In this document: piece by piece, positions 1-8,792 of the stretch
Layout of the letters: each line of letters starts with the position of its first letter
Position numbering within the stretch: the first letter of the stretch is position 1
From: Saccharopolyspora soli
GTDB lineage: Bacteria; Actinomycetota; Actinomycetes; Mycobacteriales; Pseudonocardiaceae
NCBI RefSeq assembly: GCF_022678645.1
Contig: NZ_JALBWV010000025.1
Coordinates: 52,412-116,411, forward strand
Length of the DNA stretch: 64,000 bases
Direction of reading: 5' to 3'
Notes under the pieces: generated by a model
Databases searched by the model: none
What the model saw: the letters and a program-made list of their open reading frames with translations, nothing else
What the model was told of the DNA's origin: nothing
Position numbers and translations under genes: made by a program

Positions 1-82
1 CGCGCAGGGAAAGTCCGTCCCGGCCGCACACTTCGTCGCCGAAGAACGCCCGGATGAGGTCCGCCACGATCCAGTCGCACAT
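1..82 (-). CDS. possible N-terminal fragment of an unidentified protein, cut by window edge
   Basis: On the minus strand an ATG at 82 opens a frame that stays open to the window edge and reads CDWIVADLIRAFFGDE, which looks like real protein rather than a shadow. Only about 27 residues are visible, there is no clear ribosome binding site, and I do not recognise a family. It would lie downstream of, and in the same direction as, the short-chain dehydrogenase. It may equally be non-coding. Confidence 0.25.
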   Translation of the reverse strand, partial: MCDWIVADLIRAFFGDEVCGRDGLSLR

Positions 83-178
83 TGGCGCGGCTTGGCCGCG
101 CCCCTGGGTTGTTCGATGGAGGGCAGCAGACTGCTCCAGTACGCGGTCGAGCGGCAGTTTCTTCTGGTGCCAGTGGTG

Positions 179-1126
179 TCAACCGACATGCCCGAGTTCG
201 ACGGGAAGACCGCACAGCGCCGCCGCGGTGTGCCACAACTCGTCCTCGCGGTCGCGGTCATAGGACTCCGGTGAGGAGTCGTCGACGGCACGCCGGTCGA
301 TGTAGGTGCCGCTGCCCCCTGGACGAGGGCCCGTTGCGGCGCGGGCGAGAAGGGCACCGGCCGCAGCGGGTGAGAGCGCGAGCGGGGTGGCGGTCAACGC
401 GTGCAACAAGGTGCGCGAGAGGAACCGGACGAACGGGCTGGCGTCACGCACGAGCCCGGTACCGGGTACGTAGCCGGGGTTGAACGTGTGCACATCCACC
501 CCCTGGGGCAGCCGCCGTGCCAGCGCGTGCACCATGTAGATCACCGCGAGTTTGCTGGTGGAGTACGCGGTCCGGCCTTCAGCAGCCGTCCGCGCCGCTG
601 CGTCGTCACGGGGCCGGGCCAGGGTGGGCGCGCTCTCCCACCGAGGTGCGGGCACCATCCCCATGTTGTGCCGCAGGTCCCCGAAGTGCGTGTCACTGCC
701 CACGATGACAATTCGCGCCGGGGCGGTGAACTCCTCCCACAACAACCGCACGAGCAGGTAGTTGGCCAGCACGTTCACCGCGAAAGTCGTCTCGATGCCG
801 TCACCGCTAGCGTGGGTACGACTGGTCATCTGCAGCCCGGCATTTCCGACGAATCCGCACAGCGGCGGCAACGCACCCGACCGCAGACCCTTCCGCAGCT
901 CGGCGGCCGCCGAACGAATCGACCGCATCGAGGCGAGATCGCACGAGACCGCCGACACGTTCGCGTTGGCTGTTGCCCTCGCCAGGTCCCCGACCAGCTG
1001 CTGACCCGAACCCCGTGCCGTCACCACCAGATGGATCTCCGGGTGGTCACGCAGGATCTTCTCGGCCGCGATCCGCCCGAATCCCCTGCTCGCGCCTGTC
1101 ATCAACAGGCTCCCCGTGGGTTTCAC
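179..1126 (-). CDS. short-chain dehydrogenase/reductase (SDR)
   Basis: NAD(P)-dependent oxidoreductase of the SDR superfamily, 315 residues; substrate unknown. The N-terminus carries the Rossmann motif TGASRGFG (TGxxxGxG) at about residues 10-17, then NAG near residue 94 and the catalytic YSTSK (YxxxK) near 195. The length is somewhat above the classical 250 residues and resembles the retinol-dehydrogenase-like or protochlorophyllide-reductase-like branch. The start is a GTG at 1126; an internal ATG nine codons later is possible. It is transcribed divergently from a TetR-family regulator 77 bp away, a layout that usually means the regulator controls the enzyme. The family call is firm; the physiological role is open. 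Confidence 0.85.
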   Translation of the reverse strand: MKPTGSLLMTGASRGFGRIAAEKILRDHPEIHLVVTARGSGQQLVGDLARATANANVSAVSCDLASMRSIRSAAAELRKGLRSGALPPLCGFVGNAGLQMTSRTHASGDGIETTFAVNVLANYLLVRLLWEEFTAPARIVIVGSDTHFGDLRHNMGMVPAPRWESAPTLARPRDDAAARTAAEGRTAYSTSKLAVIYMVHALARRLPQGVDVHTFNPGYVPGTGLVRDASPFVRFLSRTLLHALTATPLALSPAAAGALLARAATGPRPGGSGTYIDRRAVDDSSPESYDRDREDELWHTAAALCGLPVELGHVG

Positions 1127-1138
1127 CGTAGTCCCCTA

Positions 1139-1177
1139 ATACTTGAACCCTTTTGGTACTGGATACCATAAAGTATC
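1139..1177. promoter_or_regulatory. candidate TetR operator between SDR and regulator
   Basis: The 77-bp divergent intergenic region contains nested inverted repeats: GGTACTGGATACC at 1155-1167, GATAC-N6-GTATC at 1162-1177, and outer ATACTT/AAGTAT arms at 1139-1144 and 1171-1176. The patch is AT-rich for this genome. The position suits the operator of the adjacent TetR-family protein. Inferred from symmetry only. Confidence 0.45.
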
Positions 1178-1203
1178 GGGTTCGCGCACGCTAGGATGTG
1201 GGC

Positions 1204-1788
1204 ATGGCCCAGCAGGTTCCGCTTCGCGAACGGAAGCGACGGCGCGCGCAGGAAGCGATCGTCGACGCGGCGTTCGCACTGTTCGCCGAACGCGGCTTCG
1301 CCGACGTGACCGTGACCGAGATCGCCGAACGAGCCGAAGTGGGACGCACCACCTTCTTCCGCTACTTCGGCGACAAACGGGAAGTCCTCTTCGCCGACGA
1401 ACGCGAGCTCGTCGAACAGCTGCTCCAGCGCGGCAGCGAGCCTCCGCCGAAGCCGCCGACGTTCAGCGAGGCGCTGGATCAGGCCCGCGCGGCCGTGGAC
1501 GCGATGTGCGCGGCGGTCACGGCCGACGAACAGCGGTATCGACTGCACGAGCAGCTCATCGCCGACAACCCCGAGTTGCACGACCGCAGCGAACGCAAAC
1601 TGCTGCACCTCACCGACACCATGATCACCGCACTGGCAGCACAGGGAACTGCGCCGGAAGAAGCCGCACTCGCGGCCCACCTCGCCCTCGCCTGCTACCG
1701 AGCGGGCAAAGCCACCGCCGGTGCTGACCCCCGGAAACTGAAGCGAGCGGTCGACGAAGCGTTCGACCTGCTCCTGCGGAAGACCTGA
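1204..1788 (+). CDS. TetR/AcrR-family transcriptional regulator
   Basis: One-component repressor, about 194 residues. The N-terminal DNA-binding domain is typical: ERKRRRAQEAIVDAAFALFAE, then the helix-turn-helix region VTVTEIAERAEVGRTTFFRYF at about residues 35-57, followed by a helical ligand-binding half with no recognisable ligand signature. ATG 1204 is preferred over the GTG two codons upstream. It is divergent from the SDR gene and a palindromic operator candidate lies between them, so local autoregulation and control of the SDR is the simplest reading. Confidence 0.88.
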   Translation: MAQQVPLRERKRRRAQEAIVDAAFALFAERGFADVTVTEIAERAEVGRTTFFRYFGDKREVLFADERELVEQLLQRGSEPPPKPPTFSEALDQARAAVDAMCAAVTADEQRYRLHEQLIADNPELHDRSERKLLHLTDTMITALAAQGTAPEEAALAAHLALACYRAGKATAGADPRKLKRAVDEAFDLLLRKT

Positions 1789-1796
1789 ACCCAGCT

Positions 1797-1828
1797 GGTC
1801 GAGAGCGGCATCACTGCCGCCCTCGACC
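1797..1828. terminator. hairpin terminator after TetR gene
   Basis: GGTCGAG-A-GCGGC and GCCGC-C-CTCGACC form a 12-bp stem with one mismatch and a six-base loop just after the regulator stop codon. There is no T-tract, as is common in actinobacteria. It lies between convergent genes and may act in both directions. Confidence 0.5.
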
Positions 1829-1955
1829 CTGGACAACGGATCGTGGGATCAGGGCTTCTGGCACTACTTCGGGACATTGCCTCAGATGTCCGACTACGAG
1901 CCGACCGCTGGCGACATCGACCTCTGCTCTTGTCAAGGGCAGCCGCGCTCGGCGG

Positions 1956-2150
1956 TCACTCCTCGACGGTGATGGCCAGGGCTGGGCACGTCGCCGCGGC
2001 GTGGCGGACGTCGGCAGCGACCTCAGCTGGCGGATTGGGGTTGAGCACGACGACGACGCCGTCCTCGTCTCGCTGGTCGAACACATCCACAGCGGCCAGC
2101 ACGCACTGACCCGAGCCGACGCACCTGTCCTGGTCTGCGGTCACCTTCAT
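1956..2150 (-). CDS. 3Fe-4S ferredoxin, P450 redox partner
   Basis: Small electron-transfer protein of 64 residues, of the single-cluster 3Fe-4S ferredoxin type that serves actinobacterial cytochromes P450. The cluster ligands are visible: Cys in DRCVGSGQC near residues 10 and 16 and a third Cys in the AATCPA segment near residue 54. The acidic composition (many D/E) is normal for the family. It lies 27 bp downstream of the P450 gene on the same strand, so the two are almost certainly one operon and a functional pair. It would need a ferredoxin reductase from elsewhere in the genome; none is visible nearby. Confidence 0.92.
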   Translation of the reverse strand: MKVTADQDRCVGSGQCVLAAVDVFDQRDEDGVVVVLNPNPPAEVAADVRHAAATCPALAITVEE

Positions 2151-2177
2151 GGGCTCTCTCCTCCGCGCGGCCGCGGG

Positions 2178-3389
2178 CTACCAGGTCACCGGCAGTTCGG
2201 TGACACCGCCGGTGATGGTGGGGCGAACCTCCAGATCGTCGATGTCCTTGGCCAGGCGCAGCCCAGGCAGGCGCTGGGCGAGGGTGGCGAAGACGATCCG
2301 CAGTTCGGTGCGGGCGAGGCTGGCGCCGATGCAGAAGTGCGCACCGTGCCCGAACCCGAGGTGGGCGCGTTCCTCCCGTTCGGGGTCGAAGGTTTCGGCG
2401 TCGGAGTAGGCGGACTGGTCGCGGTTGGCGGCGTTGATCGACAGGATGACGGCATCGCCGCGCTGGATGGTGACGTCGGCGACGTCCAGGTCGGTGTGGG
2501 CGTAGCGCAGCAGGCCGAGATCGCCCGGTGCCCCCAGGCGCATGATCTCCTCCACCGCGGCATTGACCCGGCCCGCGGGGTCGGCGGTCAGCGCCTCCCA
2601 TTGATCGAGTCGGGTGAGCAGGAACAGGGTGCCCAGTCCGATCCGGTTGACCGTGGTCTCGTGCCCGGCGAAGAGCAGTCCGACGCACAGCCGGACCATC
2701 TCGGCGTAGTCGAACTCCTCGTCGGCGCTCTGCGCGCGCACGAGGTCGGAGATCACGTCCTCGCCCGGCTGGGCGCGTTTGGCCTCGGCCAGTGCAGCCA
2801 TGTACTCGCTGAACTCGACCCGCGCCTGGTGGGCGTCGCCCCCGCTGGAGTAGGTGGCCATCCGATCGGACAGCGACCGGAAGTGCTCGCGGTCGCTCTC
2901 GGGCACCCCCAGCAGCAGGCAGATGACCGCGACCGGCAGCGGGAACGCCAGCCCGGCGTGCAGGTCGACGACTCCGCTGGGTGCGGCGGCGTGCTCGGCG
3001 GCCAACTGGTCGAGGTAGCCGTCTACCAGGCCCTGCACGTGATCGGAGAGCATCCGCATCCGCTTGGCCGAAAACGCCGGCGTCAACAGGCGCCGCATCC
3101 GGCCGTGGTCGGCTTCCTCGGTCTCGTAGTTGCCCGTCGGGCCGTCCTGCACCGCGGCGGTCGTGATGCGCGACGCCCGTTCGGGCTCGGGGTGGGAGCG
3201 CCCGAGCCGTTTGTCGCTGAGCAGCGTGCGGACCTCGTCGAATCGCGTGACCAGCCACGCGGGGTCACCGGCTGGGGTGGTGACCGGCGCGACCGGCGCC
3301 TCTCTGCGCAGCACCTCGTACAGAGGCGCGAGATCAAGCACGTTCGGCCGCTCGAAGGGCATCTGCAGGCGCTCGGAAGCAACGCTCAT
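2178..3389 (-). CDS. cytochrome P450 monooxygenase
   Basis: Soluble bacterial heme-thiolate monooxygenase, 403 residues, the full length for class I actinobacterial P450s. Visible signatures: I-helix oxygen-activation motif AGHETT near residue 233, the K-helix ExxR region, and the heme-binding loop FGHGAHFCIGASLAR near residue 345, with Cys as the axial ligand. The ATG at 3389 has a GGAGAG ribosome site a few bases upstream. The ferredoxin partner follows directly. A TetR regulator is divergently transcribed from the same intergenic region, suggesting substrate-responsive control. Substrate cannot be read from sequence; the overall look is CYP105/CYP107-like. Confidence 0.95.
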   Translation of the reverse strand: MSVASERLQMPFERPNVLDLAPLYEVLRREAPVAPVTTPAGDPAWLVTRFDEVRTLLSDKRLGRSHPEPERASRITTAAVQDGPTGNYETEEADHGRMRRLLTPAFSAKRMRMLSDHVQGLVDGYLDQLAAEHAAAPSGVVDLHAGLAFPLPVAVICLLLGVPESDREHFRSLSDRMATYSSGGDAHQARVEFSEYMAALAEAKRAQPGEDVISDLVRAQSADEEFDYAEMVRLCVGLLFAGHETTVNRIGLGTLFLLTRLDQWEALTADPAGRVNAAVEEIMRLGAPGDLGLLRYAHTDLDVADVTIQRGDAVILSINAANRDQSAYSDAETFDPEREERAHLGFGHGAHFCIGASLARTELRIVFATLAQRLPGLRLAKDIDDLEVRPTITGGVTELPVTW

Positions 3390-3513
3390 GGCTCTCCTCC
3401 TGTGGTGTCTCTCGGCACAGCCGACTCTAGTATTTTCTGACAGCTGCTGCCAATAATGTTTGACCGGCTAGGGTGTGCCAACGCGCATCCGGCAGCCGTT
3501 TGTGGAGGTCTCC

Positions 3514-4158
3514 GTGGTTGAGCGAAACGACCGCCGAACCCGCCGCGGGCGTCCACCGGTGAGCGACCAGCAACGCCAGCAGCAACGGCTCGACATTTCC
3601 CGCCACGCGGTGCGGCTCTTCCGCGAGCAGGGCGTGGCCGCGACATCGGGCGAGCAGATCGCGAGGGCCGCAGGGGTGTCCGAGCGGACGCTGTGGCGCT
3701 ACTTCCGCAGCAAGGAAAGCTGCGTCGAGCCGTTGCTGACGAAGACCATCGACGCGTTCCAAGCGGTCCTGCGCACCTGGCCGTACGACGTGGAACTGCC
3801 CGAGCACCTGCGCGCGGCCTACACGCCCGTGCTGGACTCCTCCGGGTCCGACATCGAGGCAGTCCTCGCCGTGGTCCGCATGACGCACGACGAACCCGCT
3901 CTGCGCGCTGTCTACCTCGTGCTGCGGGAACGCGCGGAATCGGCCTTCGCCGACGTCCTCGCCGAACGCATGGGCATGCCAGCCGACGAGCTGGAAGTTC
4001 GAATGCAGGCCGCCGCCACGAATGCGGCACTGCGCGCGGCAACCGACCACCTCGTGTCCATGACCACCGAAGGAATCGCCCCCGAAACCCTGCACGAACA
4101 CCGCGAACGCCTCGCCGATGCCCTCCGCCGCGTCACCCGACTACCCACCCGCCGCTAG
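3514..4158 (+). CDS. TetR-family transcriptional regulator
   Basis: TetR-type repressor of about 214 residues. The basic N-terminal segment RRTRRGRPPVSDQQRQQQRL leads into the helix-turn-helix ATSGEQIARAAGVSERTLWRYF; the remainder is all-helical ligand-binding domain. GTG 3514 is chosen because GGAGG lies six bases upstream; an in-frame GTG at 3475 lacks such a site. It is divergent from the P450/ferredoxin operon across 124 bp and is its likely regulator. The 3' end converges on the aldo/keto reductase gene with 141 bp between stops, in which I see nothing recognisable. Confidence 0.86.
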   Translation: MVERNDRRTRRGRPPVSDQQRQQQRLDISRHAVRLFREQGVAATSGEQIARAAGVSERTLWRYFRSKESCVEPLLTKTIDAFQAVLRTWPYDVELPEHLRAAYTPVLDSSGSDIEAVLAVVRMTHDEPALRAVYLVLRERAESAFADVLAERMGMPADELEVRMQAAATNAALRAATDHLVSMTTEGIAPETLHEHRERLADALRRVTRLPTRR

Positions 4159-4299
4159 GCGACGTCCTCGAAGTGGGTGCGGGTGGCGCGCTGATCCTGT
4201 TGGCGTGGAAGGCGTCGGCGCTCCGGTGTCTACAGTGGATTTCTGGCGCGCAGCCAGCGGCGCAGGCCCGCCCCGACCGGCGCGACGAGGTTGGCCATG

Positions 4300-5322
4300 T
4301 CAGATCCGCAGTCCCGTCCCGTGCACGCCGTGCTCGTCGATCTGGGACAGCTCCTCCTCCGTCAGCGGCGGGAATTCGAGCGCCTTGACGTTGTGGTCCA
4401 ACTGCCACACCGAGCTGGCTCCGATGAGCGCCGAGGTCACCTGCGGCTGCCGCAGCACCCACTGCAGCGCCAGCTGCGCCAGCGACTGGCCGCGCTGCTC
4501 GGCGATCTGGTTGAGGGCGTTGGCCCGCTGCCGGTAGGTCTCGTCGATGACGTCGGGCGAGAGGAACGTGCTGTTCTGGGCGCGCGCACCCGCCGGGACG
4601 CCATTGAGGTACTTGTCCGTCAGCAGTCCCTGCGCCAACGGCGAGTAGACGATCAGGCCGAAACCGTCCTCGGCGGCCAGCTTGAGCAGACCGCCGTTTT
4701 CCGGGCCGCGGTCGAAGATCGAGTAACGCGGCTGGTGGATCAGCAGCGGAACCCCCGCCCGGCGCAGCAGGTCGGCCGCTTCGTGCGCCCGCTCCGGTGG
4801 GTAGTTGGAGATGCCAGCGTAGAGCGCCTTTCCCTGTGCCACCGCGCTGACGAGCGCGCCGACGGTCTCCTCCAGCGGCGTGGTCGGGTCCGACCTGTGG
4901 CTGTAGAAGATGTCGACGTAGTCGGTGCCCAGGTCGCGCAAGCTGCGCTCCAGGGAGACGAGCAGCGACTTTCGCGAGCCGCCCTTCTGGTAGGGGCTGG
5001 GGCCGATCGGGTTACCGGCCTTGGTGGACAGGATCAGCTCGTCCCGGTACGGGGCCAGGTCCTTGCTGAGCACTCTCCCGAAGAACTGCTGCGCGGCGCG
5101 GTGCGGCGGTCCGTACCGGTCGGCGTTGTCGAAGTGCGTGATGCCCAGGTCGAAGGCGTGCAGCACGATTTCGCGCTGGGTCTCGTACGGGTAGTCGGTG
5201 CCGAACTTCTGCCACAGGCCGAAGGAGAACGCGGGCAGGTCGAGACCGGAGTTGCCAGCGCGTCGGTACTCGATCTGGTCGTAGCGGTCTTCGGCCGCCG
5301 CGTAGGTCTTCTCGATGGTCAT
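4300..5322 (-). CDS. aldo/keto reductase, YghZ/AKR14-like
   Basis: NADPH-dependent aldehyde/ketone reductase, 340 residues, closest by eye to the YghZ / L-glyceraldehyde-3-phosphate reductase group. Visible landmarks: the RRAGNSGLDLPAFSFGLW opening, the catalytic DNADRYG (Asp and Tyr), Lys in LSTKAGNP, His in FYSHRSDP, and the C-terminal cofactor loop SALIGASS. The start ATG at 5322 has a GGGAGCC-type site. It is the last gene of the leftward sulfur-locus operon, 26 bp after the flavin monooxygenase-like gene, and may reduce an aldehyde released when a C-S bond is cleaved; that role is inference from position. Confidence 0.93.
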   Translation of the reverse strand: MTIEKTYAAAEDRYDQIEYRRAGNSGLDLPAFSFGLWQKFGTDYPYETQREIVLHAFDLGITHFDNADRYGPPHRAAQQFFGRVLSKDLAPYRDELILSTKAGNPIGPSPYQKGGSRKSLLVSLERSLRDLGTDYVDIFYSHRSDPTTPLEETVGALVSAVAQGKALYAGISNYPPERAHEAADLLRRAGVPLLIHQPRYSIFDRGPENGGLLKLAAEDGFGLIVYSPLAQGLLTDKYLNGVPAGARAQNSTFLSPDVIDETYRQRANALNQIAEQRGQSLAQLALQWVLRQPQVTSALIGASSVWQLDHNVKALEFPPLTEEELSQIDEHGVHGTGLRI

Positions 5323-5348
5323 CGGCTCCCTTTCGGTCGTCCAGTGGT

Positions 5349-6584
5349 TCAGAAGAGCCCGGTCGTCGGCGGTTCCTCGCCGGTCAAGTGGTACGCACCA
5401 GCCACCGCGGCTTTCCACCGCCGGGGGTTGTGGTTGGCGACCGTGCGGGCATTGCGCCAGTGCCGGTCGAAACCGAGATCGCGGTTGGTGATCGAGCCTC
5501 CCCCGACGTCGAAGAGCAGCTCGGCGGCGCGCAGCGCGGACTCTACGGCGATCACGCCGGTCTGCGCCACGGTGACCGCGGCCTCCGCGCCCACAGCTCG
5601 CGCCCTCGGTCCGGTCAAGCCGTGCACGCGAGCCAGCACTTCGGCGGCGAACAGCACCGCCGCGCGGGCCGCCTGCGCACGGGCGGCGATCTCGCCCACG
5701 GTCTCGCGCACGTACGGGTCCTCGACGCTCTTGTCGGCTGTGCTGTGCTTGATCGGTCGTGCCTTCTCGCGGGCGAACCAGATCGCGTCGTCGAGCACCG
5801 CGGCGGCGATACCCGCTTCCACCGCCGCCAGGTAGAGCTGGGCGAAGGAACCCGGCCACGGGCTGTCCAGCCGGGTGTTGTCGCGGACCTCGACTTCCTC
5901 CGCGTCGACCCGCACGTCCACCAGCCGCGTGGTGCCGCTCGCGGTAAGCCGCTGGCCGACCGCGTCGAAGTCGTCGAGCCGCTGCACGCCCTCGCGGTCC
6001 ACCGGCACCGTGAAGCCCAGCACGGTCCCGTTCTCGTCCTTGGCCGAGCCGGAGAACCACGAGGCGTAGAGCCCACCGGTCGAGTAGTACTTCTCCCCGT
6101 TGATGACGTACCCGTCAGCGGCGCGCCGGATGGTGGTGTTGACCGACCCGCTCGCCCCGCCGGTGCGCTCGTTGGCGGTACCGGCGAAGAGATCTCCGTT
6201 GCGCAGCCGCCGCAGGGTGACCGCCCGGTTCGGCAGGTCTCGCAAGGTGGCCACCCGGTTGGCGACGAGGAAGCTGCTGCGCAGCGCTTGGGCCACGTTG
6301 GAGTCGGCGCGGGCGATGGCCATCACCAGGTCGACCACGTCCCGCAGCGAGCCGCCCGCGCCGCCGTCCTGCTCGGCGATGCCGATCAGCGTGATCCGCT
6401 GCTCGGCCAGCGCCCGGACGTCTTCGAAGGCGTACTCGCGGGCGCGTTCCCGCGCACCCGCAGCGGATCCGATGCGCTGCAGGATCGGAGCCACTGCGGC
6501 GCGGATGCTTTCGACGGTGTACCGGGCGCGCGTAGGGGGCTCTGCCGTGGTGCTGGTTTGGGTGTCGACGAGTTCTGCGCTCAC
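5349..6584 (-). CDS. acyl-CoA dehydrogenase-fold flavin monooxygenase (SfnB/DszC-like)
   Basis: Protein of 411 residues with the acyl-CoA dehydrogenase fold. The N-terminal helical domain, the middle beta-domain with NGEKYYSTGGLYASWF, and the C-terminal helical segment ending SITNRDLGFDRHWRNARTVANHNP are typical of the SfnB/DszC/monooxygenase branch rather than of true acyl-CoA dehydrogenases; the catalytic Glu context of the latter is not apparent. Such enzymes oxidise sulfur compounds with reduced flavin. GTG 6584 overlaps the stop of the upstream luciferase-like gene (GTGA), so translation is coupled. Context with three more flavin-dependent oxygenases and an FMN reductase supports organosulfur oxidation. 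Confidence 0.9.
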   Translation of the reverse strand: MSAELVDTQTSTTAEPPTRARYTVESIRAAVAPILQRIGSAAGARERAREYAFEDVRALAEQRITLIGIAEQDGGAGGSLRDVVDLVMAIARADSNVAQALRSSFLVANRVATLRDLPNRAVTLRRLRNGDLFAGTANERTGGASGSVNTTIRRAADGYVINGEKYYSTGGLYASWFSGSAKDENGTVLGFTVPVDREGVQRLDDFDAVGQRLTASGTTRLVDVRVDAEEVEVRDNTRLDSPWPGSFAQLYLAAVEAGIAAAVLDDAIWFAREKARPIKHSTADKSVEDPYVRETVGEIAARAQAARAAVLFAAEVLARVHGLTGPRARAVGAEAAVTVAQTGVIAVESALRAAELLFDVGGGSITNRDLGFDRHWRNARTVANHNPRRWKAAVAGAYHLTGEEPPTTGLF

Positions 6585-7504
6585 GTCAGCACCTCCGCGA
6601 CCTCGCGCAGACCGAACGCGGTCCGCAAGGTGGGTGGGAATGCGGCGGGGTCCACGATCTGCGTGACCAACTGCCGCAGCATGGCCACCACCGCCGCGGC
6701 GCCACCCTCGGGAACCAGCTCGAAACCGTTCAGCCGGTGTTCGGCGGCCCAGGCTCGGAGCTCGACAGCTGGGGTGTCCGGGCCGACCTCGACGCGGCCG
6801 AGGAGCGCGACGTCCTCCCGCGAACGGCCGACTTGCCGCAGCGCCACCGCGAGCGCGGCGTCGGCACCGGCGGCACGCTCCCGGTCGACCACGACGACAT
6901 CCGCGGATCGCGCCACCGCGACCGGGTCGAGGGTGCCCAGGTCGGCCACCAGAACCGGGCGTCCCTGCGCCGACGAAGGTCCGTCCAACGGACCCGCGAC
7001 GCGGTAGAAGGCGGCTTCGTGGTTGATCGGTTCGATGAGCGCGTCGTCGATGACGAGGCCCGCCGCCTGGTCTCCGATCAGCGCCGCACGCGGGAACGAC
7101 TCCCACAGCCGGGTCAGCACCAGCGCGTACTCCGTCCAGCGCTGGGTCGGATCGGTCGCGCTGGGGTCCGGAACGGTCGCCTCGCTCACCTCGTCGCCGC
7201 TGCCCGCGCGCAGGGCGATGCCGGTCCGGCCAGCGGTGGCCCGGTCCAGGGAGAGCACGCGGCGCGCGGTGTTGTAGGGCGCGTTGTGGGTCGTCGGGAC
7301 CTCGGCGACGTAGCCGACACGGCCGTGGATGCCAGCGAGGTAGGCGCCCACAACCGTCGGGTCGAGCGTGCGGCCCGCTCCACCGTCGACGAGCCGGATC
7401 GCCGCGACCCCGACCTCTTCGGCCACCGCCGCGATGGCGGCCGCGTCGGCGAGCTGGACCGGCGACGCGCCGACCGCGAGGGCGAGTTGGATCGCCTTGC
7501 TCAC
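6581..7504 (-). CDS. short luciferase-like (LLM) flavin-dependent oxidoreductase
   Basis: A 307-residue member of the bacterial luciferase-like superfamily, shorter than the usual 340-450 residues. It reads as a reduced TIM barrel, with segments such as LDPTVVGAYLAGIHGRVGYV and LSLDRATAGRTGIAL in the expected order, and an ELVPEGG C-terminal motif. It overlaps both neighbours by four bases (ATGA/GTGA), so it is embedded in the sulfur operon. Because several conserved positions are weak, it may be a divergent or accessory subunit acting with one of the two full-length LLM proteins; that is inference. Confidence 0.82.
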   Translation of the reverse strand: MSKAIQLALAVGASPVQLADAAAIAAVAEEVGVAAIRLVDGGAGRTLDPTVVGAYLAGIHGRVGYVAEVPTTHNAPYNTARRVLSLDRATAGRTGIALRAGSGDEVSEATVPDPSATDPTQRWTEYALVLTRLWESFPRAALIGDQAAGLVIDDALIEPINHEAAFYRVAGPLDGPSSAQGRPVLVADLGTLDPVAVARSADVVVVDRERAAGADAALAVALRQVGRSREDVALLGRVEVGPDTPAVELRAWAAEHRLNGFELVPEGGAAAVVAMLRQLVTQIVDPAAFPPTLRTAFGLREVAEVLT

Positions 7505-8787
7505 GAGGAGATCACTTCTCCTTCTTGGGACTCGGTCAAGCTGGTCACCGGGCCGCTACGAGCTCGTACGCCGCGGCCGGTACTGCGCCGAAGATCGAGC
7601 CCGAGGTGCTCGCGCAGCGTCGTCCCGTCGTACTCGGTCCGGAACAGGCCGCGACTCCGCAGTTCGGGAATCACGTGATCGGCGAAGTCGTCGAAGCCCG
7701 ATGGCAGCACGTCGGGCATCACGTTGAAGCCGTCGGCCGCACCGGCGCGGAACCACGTCTCGATGTCGTCGGCGATCTGCTCCGGTGTCCCCACGACGAT
7801 CCGGTGGCCACCGCCGCCGGAGAGCTTCTTCAGCAACCGGCCGAGGGGCGGTCTGTCCCGGTCGATGATTTCCCTTACGACTCGGTAGAAGGTCTGCGAA
7901 CCACCGGCCTCGTCGGGGTCGACGAGCAGTTCGATCGGGATCGGTTCGTCGTCGCGCAGGCCGTCGAGGGAGATTCCGAGCTGCCCCGCCAGCCGGTTGC
8001 GGGCGTACGCGTCGGGGAGGACGTCGTCCAACAGCTCGCGTCGGGCCTCGGCTGCCGCCTCGGTGCTGCCCACCACGGTGGAAAGCCCTGGCAGCACCAC
8101 GATTTCCTCGGGATTGCGCCCGAAGTCGGCCGCACCGTTGCGGATTTCGGCGCGGAAGGCGCGGGCGTGGTCGATGTCCTGATCCGCGGAGAAGATCACC
8201 TCGCCGACGCGGGAGGCCAACCGTCGCCCGTCGCTGGAGCCACCGGCCTGGACGACGATCGGCCGCCCCTGCGGGGAGGTGAACTCGCGACGCTGCGCCC
8301 AGTCGGCGATGACCCGCTCGGCGAAATCAGCGGCACGGCGGTAGCGCAGCGCGTGCTCGGGCTCTTGGGTCCGGCCGAAGTTGCGCGCCGCCACCGGCCC
8401 CGCCGTGGTCACCACGTTCCAGCCGAAGCGGCCGCCGCTGACGTAGTCGAGGTCGCCGAGCCGACGCGCCAGTTCGACCGGATCGTTGTAGGACGACGAC
8501 AGCGTTGCGATCAGGCCGACCCGGTCGGTCTGGGCGGCGATCCGCGCCAGCACCGTGGTGGGCTCCAGGTCGTTGCCGGTGCGGTACTTGGTGCTCGGGT
8601 CGAGCGATGGGCCGTCCGCCAGGAAGACCGCGTCGAGTTTGGCTTCCTCGGCCTTCTTCGCGATCGAGGTGTAGTGCTCGATCCGGTAGCTCGCGGTGCC
8701 GTCGGTGTGCGGGAATCGCCACGAGCCACCGAACACGCCCGCGTTGAGGATGTTGACGTTGATGTGCAGTTGACGTGACATGCGCAT
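7501..8787 (-). CDS. NtaA/SnaA/DszA-family FMNH2-dependent monooxygenase
   Basis: Full-length (about 428 residues) flavin-dependent monooxygenase of the NtaA/SnaA/DszA/SoxA group, which uses reduced FMN from a separate reductase to cleave C-S or C-N bonds. Family landmarks are clear: LHINVNILNAGVFGGSWR at the N-terminus, DAVFLADGPSL, LSSSYNDPVELARRLGDLD and SGGRFGWNVVTT, and a late DGFNVMPDVLPSGFDDF segment. Start is the ATG at 8787 or the ATG at 8781. It follows the ABC importer ATPase by five bases and overlaps the next LLM gene by four. Substrate is unknown; context says an imported organosulfur compound. Confidence 0.93.
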   Translation of the reverse strand: MRMSRQLHINVNILNAGVFGGSWRFPHTDGTASYRIEHYTSIAKKAEEAKLDAVFLADGPSLDPSTKYRTGNDLEPTTVLARIAAQTDRVGLIATLSSSYNDPVELARRLGDLDYVSGGRFGWNVVTTAGPVAARNFGRTQEPEHALRYRRAADFAERVIADWAQRREFTSPQGRPIVVQAGGSSDGRRLASRVGEVIFSADQDIDHARAFRAEIRNGAADFGRNPEEIVVLPGLSTVVGSTEAAAEARRELLDDVLPDAYARNRLAGQLGISLDGLRDDEPIPIELLVDPDEAGGSQTFYRVVREIIDRDRPPLGRLLKKLSGGGGHRIVVGTPEQIADDIETWFRAGAADGFNVMPDVLPSGFDDFADHVIPELRSRGLFRTEYDGTTLREHLGLDLRRSTGRGVRARSGPVTSLTESQEGEVISS

Positions 8788-8792
8788 TCTCC

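Noticed and set aside
4300..6060. 586-codon fusion of the aldo/keto reductase with an upstream segment
   Set aside because: The upstream part is the out-of-frame shadow of the SfnB/DszC-like gene; the reductase begins at ATG 5322 with its own ribosome site.
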